Shown here piece after piece: positions 13,751-27,300 of a stretch of DNA of 64,000 bases. The stretch lies in the NCBI GenBank assembly GCA_013396995.1, contig VWZP01007508.1:522009-586008 (forward strand), read 5' to 3'. A program made the translations under genes and the position numbers. The DNA is from Dicaeum eximium. Lineage: Eukaryota; Chordata; Aves; Passeriformes; Dicaeidae. Numbering within the stretch: the stretch's first letter is position 1; every line of letters starts with the position of its first letter. The notes under the pieces were generated by a model, which saw nothing but the letters and a program-made list of their open reading frames with translations, did no database searches and was not told the origin of the DNA.

Positions 13751-14690
13751 CCAGCACCAGTTTAAAAACATTGGCAAGCACCGAGATGTTGGTGGTGATG
13801 AATACAAACAGGCTGCTGCAAGCGTGCCTGAAGACAGCAAAGTTGTCAGGAGCAGGGCAGCAAGGGCAGCCAAGGAGGAGTCTGGCACCAGGCACACAGG
13901 ATATCACCCCTGCCCCTACAGCCAGCCTTGCTCCAGGGAGTGTGGTCCCTCTGGGTGCCTGCCAGCAGGTTAGACCTGTAGATCTGGGATTGCAAATGAG
14001 TAAAGTCCCTTGTGACCAAAGCCCTCTGCAGGGCTGAACAACCCACAATAGGTACTTGTGAGTCTGTGCATTTATGAGTCCCCAGGGTTTTGGTTCTGTT
14101 GCTTACACTTGGGGCCCCTGAAGTAACCCATAAAGAAGAGCCCACAAAGCCTGCCCAGCTGAAGGGTCACCTGCATTACAGCATGAGGGTCCTGAACAGC
14201 CCCCAGTGCCAGATTCCCCCAGCCACTCCTGTGACTCTTGGCCTTGCAGCCCCTGGCCCGTCCCTCAGTGGCACTGCAGAGGAGACACTCATTTGTGTCC
14301 CTGCTGTCTTCACATTGTGGCTGCAGGAGCTCTTCTGCACAACTTGTCATGAAAGGAAGGGCTGCAGCCCTGTGGGACATGTGGGAGGAGGAGGCTGATA
14401 ACCTTAAAGGCAGACTTGCCCTTATTCCAACCACTAAACAAATGCTGCCACGGCTGGGCTCTAGTCATTTGTGCCCCTGCTTTGAGGATTAGGACTGCTC
14501 ATGGAAAAATGTGTGTTGTGCTTTGTTTGGAACCCATCCTGCATGTTAAGGTTGTGATGTATAGCCCCCATTCTCCCCTGAACTGTGTGGTGGAGGGGTG
14601 AACATGCAGAAATGCTTTGTATGGGGGAGAGTACAGGCTTTGTACCAAAAGAGGAGATTTCTAACAATAAACACATTTTGTGTGGGAGTG
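13751..14690 (+). other. Possible terminal exon with polyadenylation signal (unverified)
   Basis: A T-rich tract and acceptor-like ttaacttag end at 13750. The frame from 13752 is open for 73 codons to TAG at 13971-13973 and starts QHQFKNIGKHRDVGGDEYKQ. An AATAAA lies at 14666-14671, followed within 10-30 nt by a strongly G/T-rich stretch (about 14676-14710), a good polyadenylation context. I do not recognise the protein, and 73 open codons could be chance. It could equally be the 3' end of a non-coding transcript. Confidence 0.2.
14666..14671 (+). terminator. Candidate polyadenylation signal
   Basis: AATAAA with an unusually clear downstream G/T-rich element (TTTTGTGTGGGAGTGTGGTG). No gene with which to pair it is established. 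Confidence 0.3.
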
Positions 14691-15682
14691 TGGTGAGTTG
14701 TTTGTTTGCTTGATTGTTCACAGGTTTTTAAAACAATTTTTGATTAAAGATCTTAAGTATGTGTCCTCAGTGCACACTGGTCATTGAATGCCTGAGATAA
14801 GCTGTCCTATGGGTAGGATTGAGGAAAAGGGGCTCTCCCAGTGCTCAGAACTGTCTTTGCCACCACTTCATGCAGGAATGAATGCTGATGGGTGCAGTGT
14901 GCCCCAGAAAAGTGTGGTTGCAGAAGGCTTGCAGAGGATGGCAACAGTCTGGCATCTGTAGTGGCTCTTAGAGCCTGAGACCCTGTCTGGGTTGAGCAGT
15001 CTGCCTCTTCAACCTCTGCAGCAGCTGCATCTGCAAGGCCACTTCTCTGTGCCCTGTTTTCACTTCAGGAACCCTTTCCTCCACTGCTCTGTCTCTTTAT
15101 TTGCCTCCTGGGATACCCTTGCGAGCATTTTGAGCATTTTGAACATGTCGTCATCTCTGGAGCTCTTCTTTTCCTACATAGATTGGACAAGTATTTGCTT
15201 AACGACAATAGCAGCCCTGTCCTTAGTTGCCATGAGTTGTCAGCTGTTGGGGGGAAGGAGAAAATGAGCTATTGTAAGAATGATTCTTTCATGCCAGCTG
15301 GAACAAAGAGCTTGGGTTGCTCCCCCTTCCCCTTTGTTTTAGCTTTCTGGTTCTTCCCAGTCTTGGAGACAGCAAGACATTTTCAAAATGTTTTTTGCCT
15401 TTAAAGAATGAGGGGCATCAGTCTACCTTAAGGAGAGGAGTTTAATAAAATTCAGTGCAAATCAGACTAATGTCTGCATCCGTTCTTACAGAGCTTGTTG
15501 TGGCAAAGGGAAAACAGTTTAGCCAGCAGAGGCATGGTGGTGTTTGTGTGCACACTGGTACTGGCTGTCCTCACCTAAGCAGGTATCTCTTTTCCAAAAG
15601 GCATCAGACCAGCAGAGCTCTTACACTGGAGCGGAAGGACACCACTGGCTCTGAATGGTACTGCCTGTTATGAGTCACTTTG

Positions 15683-15710
15683 AGAGAACTGCACTGCTGT
15701 GCAGTTCTCT
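15683..15710. repeat. Perfect inverted repeat, 12-bp arms, 4-nt loop
   Basis: AGAGAACTGCAC (15683-15694), loop TGCT, then GTGCAGTTCTCT (15699-15710). The arms are exactly complementary. It would form a short stable hairpin in DNA or RNA; too short for a microRNA precursor. Confidence 0.95.
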
Positions 15711-18481
15711 TCCCTAAATTAGATTTCCTTAAGGTTGCTTTTATTGTTTGGTTCTCTTACCTTTCCCAACAACTGCAGTCAGCACTAATTGCACAACAGT
15801 TAAGTGACCCAACAGCCCAGAGAGAGGTATGTGAAACCCTACTCATGCCTTGAATCATTTGTATTTTTGCAGTGTCTGGCTGATTTTTTTCTAATCCTCA
15901 GCTGCTGCTTTGCCACTGCAGTTAGAGCTTGTCCTCCTGCCCAGTTACTGCAGTGCCACAACCTTCAGTGGGTGGCTGTGGAGGCTGGGGGGCAGAGGAA
16001 GTGTTAAAAGGAAGGTGTGAGCAGCCAGCTCGTACTGGATGTGAGCAAGTGAAGTGGTCAGTCTCACCATTAGGAGGAATCCAGAGAGCCTGTGCTTTTT
16101 CCAGCCTGGCCTCTACCTGGAGCAAGTTAGAGAGAGCACCTTTAGTTAAAACAGAGGCTGGGGGATAGTGTGGATGAACACCTGCAGCACGGCTGCTTTG
16201 GTGATAGAGCTGGTGAGGCAAGAGGGGCTCTGACACAGCTGAAATGTTCCCATTTTCAACTCTGTGTGCATCCTGTTCCACTGATCAGCACTCCTGCTCT
16301 GGCTGAACGTACTGAGGCTGAGGTTTCACTGTTACATTGGTCCTTTTGGCTCCCTGATCACCTGCAGCAGGGACAGAGCCCACAGAGGGCTGTGAGGGGT
16401 TTTACTGGAGGTATATCCCAGTTCAGGAAGCAGGAAGGTTTGGGTTTCTGTGAGCACTGCAGTCACCTGGGGCTCTGTTCATCCTGCTGGCACTGTCATC
16501 AGGGTATCTGCTTTTGTGCATTTGTTCCTCACAGTGGTCGGTGCTAGCAAAAATCACACAGGTTTTGGGGTGGGAACCAGCCTCTGGCTTCACTGCAAGA
16601 AAACTGAACTCCCATCTCCTTGTGCACAGCTGTGAGAAAGCTCATCAGTAGCAGCAACAGAATTTGAGTTCACAAGCAGCTTTTGGGTGTTTGAGGTATT
16701 TGTTATATTTCTTTGGGGTTTGTTTTTACCTAAAGAGAAAGTGCATGGTAAATTACAGCTACAGGTAAGTCCTAACAACTGATACAGTGTGGGTCACACA
16801 GTGTGCTGACAGAATCCTGGCATGGGGTTATGCTGAGGATTTGTCAGAGACTCATCATAGTTTAGGCTTTATCTACTATAGGTTTAAGTTTGATTCCTAA
16901 AGTTGCAACTTGTGCAGGTCATCCTTTCCCTCCCTGAAGCCTCATTAAATGTATACTTTGGTAAATTGCTTTATTTTTCTGATACAGTTGACTGACTCCT
17001 AGTGCTTAATGGAATTTAACAGGAGAGCTGGAGCTGCAGTGGGGTGATGGATACCATCAAACTCTAGGACAGCTTGAGAGATGCACCAAAAGTGAACTCC
17101 AAACGTGTGCACGCACGAGGGACAAATGGATCCCAGCAACAGAAATAGCTCCCTAATGCCAGATGAGTTAGGATGTCACGAGAGCATTCATCAATAAGTT
17201 TACTCCAGGAATTATTCTGAGGCTGAAGGGCAATCCAGTCATCAGCAGAAGGATATTGATGCTGCCAGAAACAAAGCTACAAACAGCATAGGAATTTGAG
17301 AAAATGCATTCAATGGTGTATTTGTAATGGATTTACATATTTGTATAACTGCAGAGTGAATTAATTTTATTCCCACTGCTTACAATACAAGGGAATCTGG
17401 GAAGATAATATTTTCCACTGATGGTGATAAAAAATGTGATCTGTATTAAGTAGTTAAAAGTTATTTGAGCCAAAATTCCATAAAAATTGGCATGTATGGG
17501 CAGTTTTTCCTGAAAACTGGCAAGAAAGTGAGCTCAAGGAGTGTTGATGGATATCTGCATGTTTATCTGTGCTTCTAATGTTGTTGGAAAAAGCCAAGAG
17601 GTTTTATACTGGCTTATGCAAAACTATGTAAAATGACGAAACCCTACAGGAAACTGAAATTATTTCCCCACCACCTTTGCTCAATGCAGCTGCTGTGCCA
17701 CCCACCTCGTTACTGGGGTCAGGGGCATGGCCACTTTGTCATCCCCTGGGTTCCTCCGTGCCAGGGCTGGGCCAGGGGGGCTCTGGCTGTCTCTGCTCTG
17801 CCCTGCCAGCCCCTGGCACCTGGGAATACCTCCTCAAGGACCCTCTGAATGTTTTTGAGTTGGGAGACAGGGATATTTCTTCCAAATTCCTGTGGGAATT
17901 TTTGATCTGTCCAAAACAAGGTATTTTTCCCTCACTGTTTAAGAGGGGAAGACCTTGTGTGTATTTATGTGGATATATAATCAAAAGTATCTTTATATAT
18001 ATATATATTTACAGCAATAAGTATCTGTAAAATAAAGATATCTCTGACTATACATACTTAGAGATGAGACTGAAGCCAAATCTACCTTTTAAGCCTCGGA
18101 TTGCTCCTGTCCCTTTGCAGTCAGCAGACAGGCAGCAGAGCCAGCTGCAGAGATAAGAGCCAGGGTGATTAAACCCTCCTGGTCTGAACTCCCGGCACTT
18201 CTGCTCCAGGTCTGAGCCTGGTGGCACAGGCCAGTCTGCAGCACCAGTGCAGATAGCTGAACCACTCCAGCAATCACAGCTGAGCCCTGGAAAATGGAAG
18301 GGGTGAGTCACATGAGGGAGATGAAAGCCAACACTAAGTGCTGTGATTATTCTATCAAAACGAGTGCTATAAACACGCAGTTTAAAAAAAAAATTATATC
18401 CCTAGCTAAACAATGCCATCAGGTGACATTAACTGGTGACACGTTCTAATCTGGGATTCTGAACTAGCTGGCTTTTTGTAA

Positions 18482-18503
18482 GCTTTGCTTTGCTTTGCTT
18501 TGC
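18482..18503. repeat. (CTTTG)n pentanucleotide microsatellite
   Basis: Four full GCTTT/CTTTG units in tandem. Confidence 0.85.
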
Positions 18504-21500
18504 AGCAAACGGGAGTAGAGGAACTGCTGTGCTCGCCAGGCTGGGCCCACTTAGGGTCAGAGCCCAAAACAGGGTGGTTTGGGGACCCTGACGGGCTCGT
18601 TGCTGTGTTGCTTGGGATGGTAGTTTGGAACTCGTTAAAGCATTTCTGCCCACACTGCACTCCCATGGTCTGAGCTGTGCTGTCACTGTCACAGGCAAAG
18701 CTCCCCACATCCAGGGCCCACCGTGGTTTGGGTCGGCAGCCCCGGCTCGCTCAGGTACAGCCACTACAAAGCCCAAAAGCCCAAGTTCTGCAGCGCTTGG
18801 ATGGGCGGAGGGAAGCCACGCCTTTGCTGTCCTGGCCGTGGGGCTCTCCCGGCAGTGCCGGCAGCTGGAGCCCTCCTCTGCAGGAAGGGTCTGTCCGTAA
18901 CCAGACACCGGCTGGCCCTCCAAAAGAGCTCCAGAAGAGGAAAGGAGAGAATTTTCTCACACCACTGACTCTCTTCAGGAGACCAGGAGAGTTAAAGCCT
19001 AAGAAGTGCTTTTAGATGTCAGGATGATGTAAGGTACCTGTGTCCCACCCTTCTTGGGTGTTCTTGGCTCCACTGCCCTTGACCCCAGTAATTTCAGTGC
19101 TATTTGTTTTGAGTAATTTGGTTTTGCTGCTGCATGTCCCTGTGAATAAGAAACAATGTTTCTATTGGCAGCAGTCGGTTCTCCATCCACCCATGTCTCC
19201 TCCTCAAGTACAATAAAAGTGCAGAACAGGCTCTCAGCCTCTGACCTTTCACATGAGTGTGCACTTTGTCACCCAAGTGGGCTGAGAGCAACATTCTGTG
19301 AATGTTTATGGGTCCATGCCAATGGCAGAAGGCACAAGGTTTGTGTCCAGGCTTTGAAGGTACCTCAGGATCTGGATGTGGGGGTTTGGTTGATGCCACT
19401 TGTAAATCCAGCTGCAACTTCTGTAACTTGAGAGCTGACAGTGTGAAGTCACTGGGAGCTCTGCCATGCTTATTTGGGCATGACAGCTTCACACTCATAA
19501 TTTCCTGGGTTTGAGATTCAGAGTTTCTATCCCAACCAACTTTAAGCAGGGAGAAGCGGATTATTAATAAGGTTAGCTCTCCAGGGCTTGGTGTTTTTTT
19601 CTTTGCATGTTGCCATTTCTGGGAACTCCACACTGCAAAGCTTTGGACCAAAGGTCTTCTCAGGTTTTAAAAAGCTAGAAGGGTTCCTGCAAGTCTGTGG
19701 GAGGCATCTTTCTGGCATCCTCATGTGCTTGGCTGCAGTCTTCAAGCCTCCTGGGAAATGAGTGAGAGCCCAGCCTTCTGCATGCTGGGTCAGAATGCCT
19801 GCTAGCTTTAAAGTTCAGGGGTTTTAAATGGCTAAAATGTTTTCTGCTTGAGAAGAATGAATCTCCCAAGAAGGATGTCTGCTGCAAATGAGAGGACTGC
19901 ACTTCCCATAAGCTCCTCCAAAGTTTGATGGAAGTTCTCTGCTAGGTCTGCTAGCACACCCTATCATGTTCTACGAAAATATCTCTGAGTTCAAATTTCA
20001 AGACCATTTGTTCCTGTCACTATAATTTGTTTATGCTGAACTGAAATGTTGGATTGCTAAATTCATAACATCTGCTGATGCCACTGGCTGCAAAAGGTAG
20101 AAGCTGTCACTTACTAGGGGTGTGAATAGACATGTTGGATGACTTTGTGGGATGCCTAGTTTATTTTTCTTTGGTACTGCTCAACAGACATGGTTTTCAT
20201 CTTGCAATACTCCTAGAACCTAAAGCAAGACCAGCCCTTGCATCTCCCTCACTTCTCCTTCATGGCCTAGAAAGTGAAGTGCAGTGCTGCTGTTGATAGA
20301 GGAGCACAGCTCTGTGATAAGAGGGGTGCATGGGGATTAAAGGTCCTTCTGGGACCGGGTGTCTGCCCCATGGCATCTTCAATTCCAGCTCTGGTTTCCT
20401 TCTCCTAGATGGGATACTCTCAGCCCATGCTAGAGTAGCTGCTTCTAGGTGCATGACTGTAGCAAGATACTTATCTTCTAATGTGAGATTCTTGCTTGGG
20501 CTGTGCCCTGAATATAGATTAGTATTATTCCAGAACAGAAAAGTATGTGTGGAGTATATACCTCTACAGTGTATATAAAAAACATGTATACCTGAACAGA
20601 ACAAGTAAAATGAAGTGAGGCTGGAGGAATTGCTTCCTTGCTGTATGCTTATCTAGGTCTTGTTTGTTGTTTTTCTTGGGTTTTTTTTCTCTCCTTAAGA
20701 AAGGCAGTAAGAGCCTACATTAGAGAAGAGAGCCCTCTGAACTTCTTGTGAGGGTCACATGGTGGTTACATGATAAAAAAGGAATGTATATCCTTGAGCA
20801 GACCGTGACTTGCTTGACCTGGTGAAATGCTAGGGCCTGTGATCCCATGAGAATCAGAAAAATTTTGAAGTTTGGACTTTTTCCTCTGCATCCACATTAT
20901 TTTGGTCAGATGTTCCCTTCACAATGCTGTTGCTTCTATGTCATCCTGCACAAATCCCTAAATTTCTCTAATTCTTCACTCTTCTGCTCAGTGAAATGCA
21001 GAAAAGGTTCATTTATTCCTGCCTTACAGGGTTAAAGAGTGGCTGGTTTGCAGAGTGTGGTGTGGTGCCCTGATGAAAGCTGTGGTGTAAACACTGATAA
21101 TGCAGCATGCCCTCACTGAAAAGCATGCAGTCTGGACAGTTAGACATACTTTCTTCTCACTTGCAGAGAAGACAAGTCTTTCAACATGTTTTGGTTTTGG
21201 ATTTTGATCTTTAACCTTGATACTTAGGATGGTTGGAAGAGGGAGAAGGTTGGCAAGTGTCTTTCTGGTAGAGATTAACCAGACCAGGAGCTGGGGGAGA
21301 TCCCAGCTCTTTTCTGCACAGCACACCTAGCCCAAGAGTAAAGCCTGTGTCATGTCAACAAGAAAAGATCTGCCTCCACTTGGCAACAAAGTCTGTAACA
21401 CTAAACTTGCTTTCTTGCTGTTCTTTCTCTCAGCACTGCTGGTATTTTCCTCACCTTCCCATGACAGCTGTCTTCCCCAGGCACAGGTCACCCCTGTGTT

Positions 21501-24349
21501 CTCTTAACAAACTGAAGAGGGGGAAGTGATGCTAAAAGTTCATACTTTAACAGCACTTTAAAATCCTTCTTTACCGCCTTGTGAGAGGGGGGAAAATGAT
21601 GTGGAGACATTTTGGGGTTTTGTTTTGACCTTGATTTGCCAAGGTGTAGAAACCACACGAAGCATCCCAGGGTTTTAGTTTCATTTGTTCTGTCCCCTGG
21701 TTTCGTCATTTTGGAAATGTAAACAGTGCACAGAGTATCTTGTTGCAACATCTTCCAATAAGAGCAGCACAAAATCTCCCTGGCTACGTGACTCTCTTAG
21801 ATCCCTGCTGCCTGTAATACTCCTTCTGATGAAGTAATTCAAAAGTGGATGGGCAAATCAAGAGGTCCTTGATCTCTGCTGATGCCATAGTGGCATCTAC
21901 CGTAGGAAAGACGAAGCCTTGGCCCCCTTTCTGCAGTGGTCACCTGCACCCCTGCAGCTGGGACGTCAATACAGAATTTTGAAAGCAGCTGATACCTTTG
22001 TGACACTGGGGGAAGGGCTGCTCTGCTCCTTGGCTTGCCTCAGGGTCGGGACAGGGTGCACAGGCAGGGTCCATATCCCCCCAGGCTGGCTCCTGGATGT
22101 GCAGGGGAATGCTCCCCAGGCATATTGTGAATTATTCACACCTACATCCCCCAAAGGCTCTTTCTTGGTGAGGTTTTGCATGTGTCTGAGCAATTTCCTG
22201 GGCAAAGCCCTTCAACTATAAATCTGGTATGTTGTCTTTGCACCAACAGTGCTACAGTCATAAACAAGTGACAGTTCTCACAAATAATGCCAGCACATGA
22301 CTGGCCTCCTTCAGTCTAAAATAAGTAATTCCGTGGTCTTGTGAGGGGGAATATGAGGAAAGAGATTCCAAAATACTAAATACTCGAGGGGATTAGCAAA
22401 AAATGCAAACGTTTGTCTTTCAGGTTAATAGCCTGTGTGGATGCTGTCATTCTGCCCCTGGGAACCTGTGGGTTGGCATCAAGGCTGTCTCTGAGCGTGT
22501 TGAGAGTAGTTAAAGTATTATTAATGTGGGCCACATTCCATGGATGTGCAGCTCTGAGGTGCTGAGGACACCCTTGTTAAAATCTTGGCACATCATCACA
22601 AGCATCTTCTGTGCTTTTGGCCTGAGGGAGGTGTTCCTTTATGAGCTGCATTAGTCAGGAAAAAAGGGGAAGATTTCAAAACAAAACCAAAGTTCAAACT
22701 CTGAAAAAAAACCCCAAAACTTTATAAACTAGGATATTATTCTGGGGCATGTATTTGCAGGCATGTGCAAAGGCAGGAGTGAGTGCTGGGGAAGGTGTGA
22801 GGTTTGCTGAGAAGGGAGCTCTCAAGCTTCCAGCATGGCTGACAAGTACTGGACTCCTCTGTTGAAGACCTGCACTCTGCCAGGAAGTTTTCCAGCTGAA
22901 GCGGACATGTGCCTGCCACTGAGATAAAACAACTTACTGACCTTCAATGAACTTGCAGAAAGTATCTGAATTTTTTTGCTCTAAAAGCCTCTTCACCATG
23001 CAAGTGAATGGAATGCATAGGACTTACAACTAATGGCAAGAAACTTCAGAGCAAAATGAGGGCATCACACAGCCAAAAGTCACAAGTCTGTTCTTCAGCA
23101 CCTAGCCTGCCCAGGAGGCTGCTCAGGGGTTATCCTCTTTGGTTCCTGCATGAGGAACCTGCTGAGAAGTGTTCATGTAACAGCTCCCAGTTCTGCCCGT
23201 GCTCTTCAGTGAGGAGCCTCAGGGGCTGCCAGAACACACCAGGAGCAGTGTCCTTCCTATGCAGTCTTACTCTGCCAGCACAGGTCAGACATTCATGCAG
23301 GTGGATGCCAATCCTCTGGAAAGGGAATGGACAGGACAGCAGTTGAGAAAGCCTTGTCCAATTGCACTAAAACTTTATCTCTGTTGTGTATTTATTTTGA
23401 GGAAGAGTGGCAGAGGCTGGTTTAAATAAGAGCATGCTTTAAGTTTCTCTGTGCTTTGTAATAAGTGCTTTCAACCCCAGCTCTCGTGTATGGAAAAAGA
23501 AGTCCAAAAAAAATGTGATTATAGCATAAAGTTAGCTTTTCTCCCCACTTCAAAGCTTGAAATCTGGTTGTTTTTACAGTTTGTAAAAATTCATAACGTT
23601 ATCAGGCTTGGTGGAGCAATACCCACTTCTGTGTCGCTGAGGACCTTCATTCCACACTGTTTTCTTCAGAGGGGGGAATTCCTGACCACTGTCAGGACTG
23701 TAAAGACTCAGGTGGTCCTTGGAGTGGCCACCAGTTCAGCCAGGGCTAAAGTTTGAATATTGCTGTGGGTTTTGTGCCAAAACTTCCTGGTGGTGGCTGG
23801 GGCAGCAGCTGAACCTGTGGCTCTGCTCTGGTGTTGTGATAGCCCTGCTTCAAGCTGGGCTCAGTGACACCCCCTGCACCTGTGTTTTGTGGCAGCCCAT
23901 GGAGGCCCCTCTGAGCTTCAGTAAAATGCAAAGCCAAGCAGGCAGGGTGCAGAAACAGAAGGAATAAATACAACAGCACCAGGCCATGAAGGGGTGTTGA
24001 GGGGTGGCACTTGGGTTCACGTGCCTGTACAGGCGCTGGGGTTTGCCTGCTTCCATCACGTTAAGCTGGAAGTGAAAAGATGTAATGCTCCATCTCAAGA
24101 GACATCCAGCCTCCTGGAAATATTTATAGCTGTTAAACTTTCTCTGTTCAGAACAAGCCAAAAATATTGGTGTGCTTTGGATGAGTGTGTCCCTATTCAT
24201 ATTTCAAAAATGCCTACCTCTTCAGTGACCTTCTGCAGGCTGCTAGAAAGTGCCAGGGAAGGGCCTTTATGCATTGGTATAAATTACATATTATACCTAT
24301 GTAATAGAAATACCTAAAAATATAACATTTCTGATGTTGTATCTGCCAT

Positions 24350-24368
24350 CTGATTTTTTAAAAATCAG
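24350..24368. repeat. Perfect AT-rich palindrome
   Basis: CTGATTTTT, one T, AAAAATCAG: 9-bp exact arms around a single central base. Confidence 0.9.
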
Positions 24369-27300
24369 CACAAACAGAAAAGAAAATGTTTCCTTTTTTA
24401 AATCTCTTTGAGTACTTGCCTGTGAACAGTTGATGAATCCAGTTGGCCTGCTGTAAATCTGGGAGGAATTCTTTGGACAAAGTACCTAGTGTATTTTGCA
24501 GTGTTTTAGCTGAAAACAAGTCATCTTTTTAATTATCACTTTGAAAAGATGTCCACTGGCTAAATTCAGCAAAATTTTACATGTGTGCTGGGAGGTGTTA
24601 AGAGCAGCCTGAAAACAATGCTATTTGCTCTGCAGAGAAAACTTTCATCAGGGTAAAGAGAAATTATTTGGGATTGATATTGACCTGTTCGTTATTTCTG
24701 AAGGGCAAATAAAGTGGGGAAAAATCAATTCTGCCCCACAGCCTATTGGTGAGTAGGGTGTGGTCATGCTCAGGTCACTGCACAGAAAAATCACAGAACA
24801 GGGGCTCCCTTGTTCTCTCTGATGCATTTGCAGGGGAACTTGGTGGCTCACCACGTGGAGTCTGAAAAGCTTGGCCATCACCCCCCTTCTCTTCCCTGGG
24901 CCCCCAGGTGGGTATAATGCTGTGCTCCCAACCATTGTCCAGCACCCCATGCACATCCTGGGCCTGAGGGAAGGTAAGAGCTGCCCAGCATGGGAAGCAG
25001 TGCCACTTTTGCAGCTTTCCAGCCTGCTAGAGCAGCCAGTGGCAGCACAAGGGTGTCCCCTGCAGCTGTGCTGGCTGCAGGTCACCCTTTGGCAGGGCAG
25101 GAAGCCACAGCTCAGCCAAGGCTGGCAGAAGGGAAGATCCAGCCCAGGGGAGGGAGGGTGTGGGGTGGCAGGAAGGGATGTGCAAGGAGCAGTTGTCTGA
25201 CCAAGGCAGTGTCCCACAGGAAATCTAGGGCACACTCAGAGGGGATTGGCTCAGCCTCTGCCAAAGGCAGGCCCAGGGACCTCGCCGTGTCCCCTGGGGT
25301 TTTGCTCAGACAGTGGGGCAGATACTCAGGGCTCTGCTGGAGCAGAGCTAAGCCCTACAGCACACAGCTGTCTGACCATCATAGAAAGCCTAACTACGGA
25401 GAGGAATTTTTCCTTGTTGATTTGTATGATTTTCTTTGGAGAGCGATGGTCCTTTGGGCTCTCTGCTTTTTCACTCATCTGTTTAAAAAGCCCCATTTTG
25501 GGACATCCCAATTCCTTCAGCCAAGAAAAGCTGGATTCTGCTCCTGGCTTGCTCAGAAATGGTTGCTCAAGAGCAAAATGAAGCATTCCTGTCAGGAATT
25601 GGATGCACAACATCCAGTGTTCTCCTGGGGTCAGAGGAATAGGTCTAAGGCTCACAGAGAAATCCTCCTCATGGCAGTGCATGACGTCAGTGCAGGAAGA
25701 GCCCATCCAGCTCTGCATTCCCACAGCAAACACAGCAGCCAGGTGATATGTCCAGCAACAGGCCAGCTTAATAAACTTCCTGCTCAGCTTGAGGACAGAA
25801 TAAATAGTTCCATGATGTCTGCTTAACAAAGCCAAATTGTACACCTCTCTGTATTGCAGAGCTGCTCTGGTTAAGGGACTGTCAACATTTCCCATCTGGA
25901 TGGATGATTTAGCTGCTTTCCTTCACATCAGGGCGTTTGACTTACCCAGTGCTGCTACAAGACTGTTTTTATGGAATATAATTTTCATCCACCAGCTATG
26001 TCATCCTTGAACAAGGGCTTGAAAAAGGAGTTTTAAGCAGTACTAGAGTAGGAGGATAATGAATATTTAAACAGATAATTTTGCAAACCCCTGGAGAATA
26101 AGAAGAAACTTAGAGGCGGACACACAGAGAGTCTGGGGATGGCAAACATTCTCCCCTCCTTGCCTTTAGTTTTAAGAGGATCTGTGGGATTGAACTATTA
26201 CTCATTAGGGTCTGCCCCCCCCCAGCTTTCTGCTCTACGCCGGATGCGCAGTGTTTGTATAGAAAGCAAACTTTTTGCACTGTGTAATAAGATTTGAATG
26301 CAAACATTTAATTAACATTATCTGTTCAGAAGCATTGTTTAAACAACAGTTAACCTTTCTGTGCCAAAGCTGAATGAAACTTTGAAACTGGAGGCTGGGT
26401 TTTCTGTTCTGCTGACCAGTGCCATGGATTGATGTGCTGTTGATACAACCGCTTTCTCAGGTTTCACGTATGGAAGTCTGTGGTGGAGCAGTAACTTCGT
26501 TAATTTGGCCCATACTGATTCCGTTGAATGCTAATATTTTGACCTTATTCCCTAGGAAATATTCTTCCTGCTGCACAGACTTGGAAAGCGTGGTTATCCC
26601 GGCGTTCTGAGCCACATTTATGACAAACTTTCAGAAAGATAATATTTCACACCTAAATATGTGAGTGTTGGTTGTTAACACTTGCTGTATTGCTAGAAAA
26701 AGGTATGAGTCTTCATTGGTCTGTAGCTTTTGAGTGTTCCTTTGTATTTTGCAGCACCCTGAGGTGTACAGTTCTGCCTGCCCTCTGTCCCAGGAGGGAC
26801 GAGGATGTGAGTCCTGTGTGCAGCTGACCTCACCTGGGCATGACACAGTCATGAACCTCATGCCCCAGCACAGAAGATAAAGATGCAGAGGTACTTAAAA
26901 AAAAAAAAAGCCTTAAATACAAAAGTGTTTAAGCAACGAGCTCCTTTAATGGCTTTGTGCATCTAAAGCCCCGTGGTGGATCCAGCAGGCCCTGTTAAGT
27001 AGGAGTGTGGAGAAGCTGAACATTGGTTACACACTGACTGACCCACATAGTCTAACCCAGCGAGCACTGAGGTGGAATCTGCCTGGTTATCTCAAGGAGG
27101 AGGAAGAAACTGGGCTAGGAATTATGTTTTGTGAAAATACAATACAAATTCCTAACCCAGTTTTCAGCTGGGAGAACATGTTATTGTTGAACAATTGATA
27201 GCACTTCATGGAAGCTTATTTTCTGTGCCTTAAGGGAAATTCAATTAAGTGAACTTCTATTTTAGAACACTGCTCTTTCCTGTCACTGATGAAGCAATAA

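Noticed and set aside
15683..15710. MicroRNA precursor
   Set aside because: The stem is only 12 bp; precursors need about 25-30 paired bases and the flanks do not extend the pairing.
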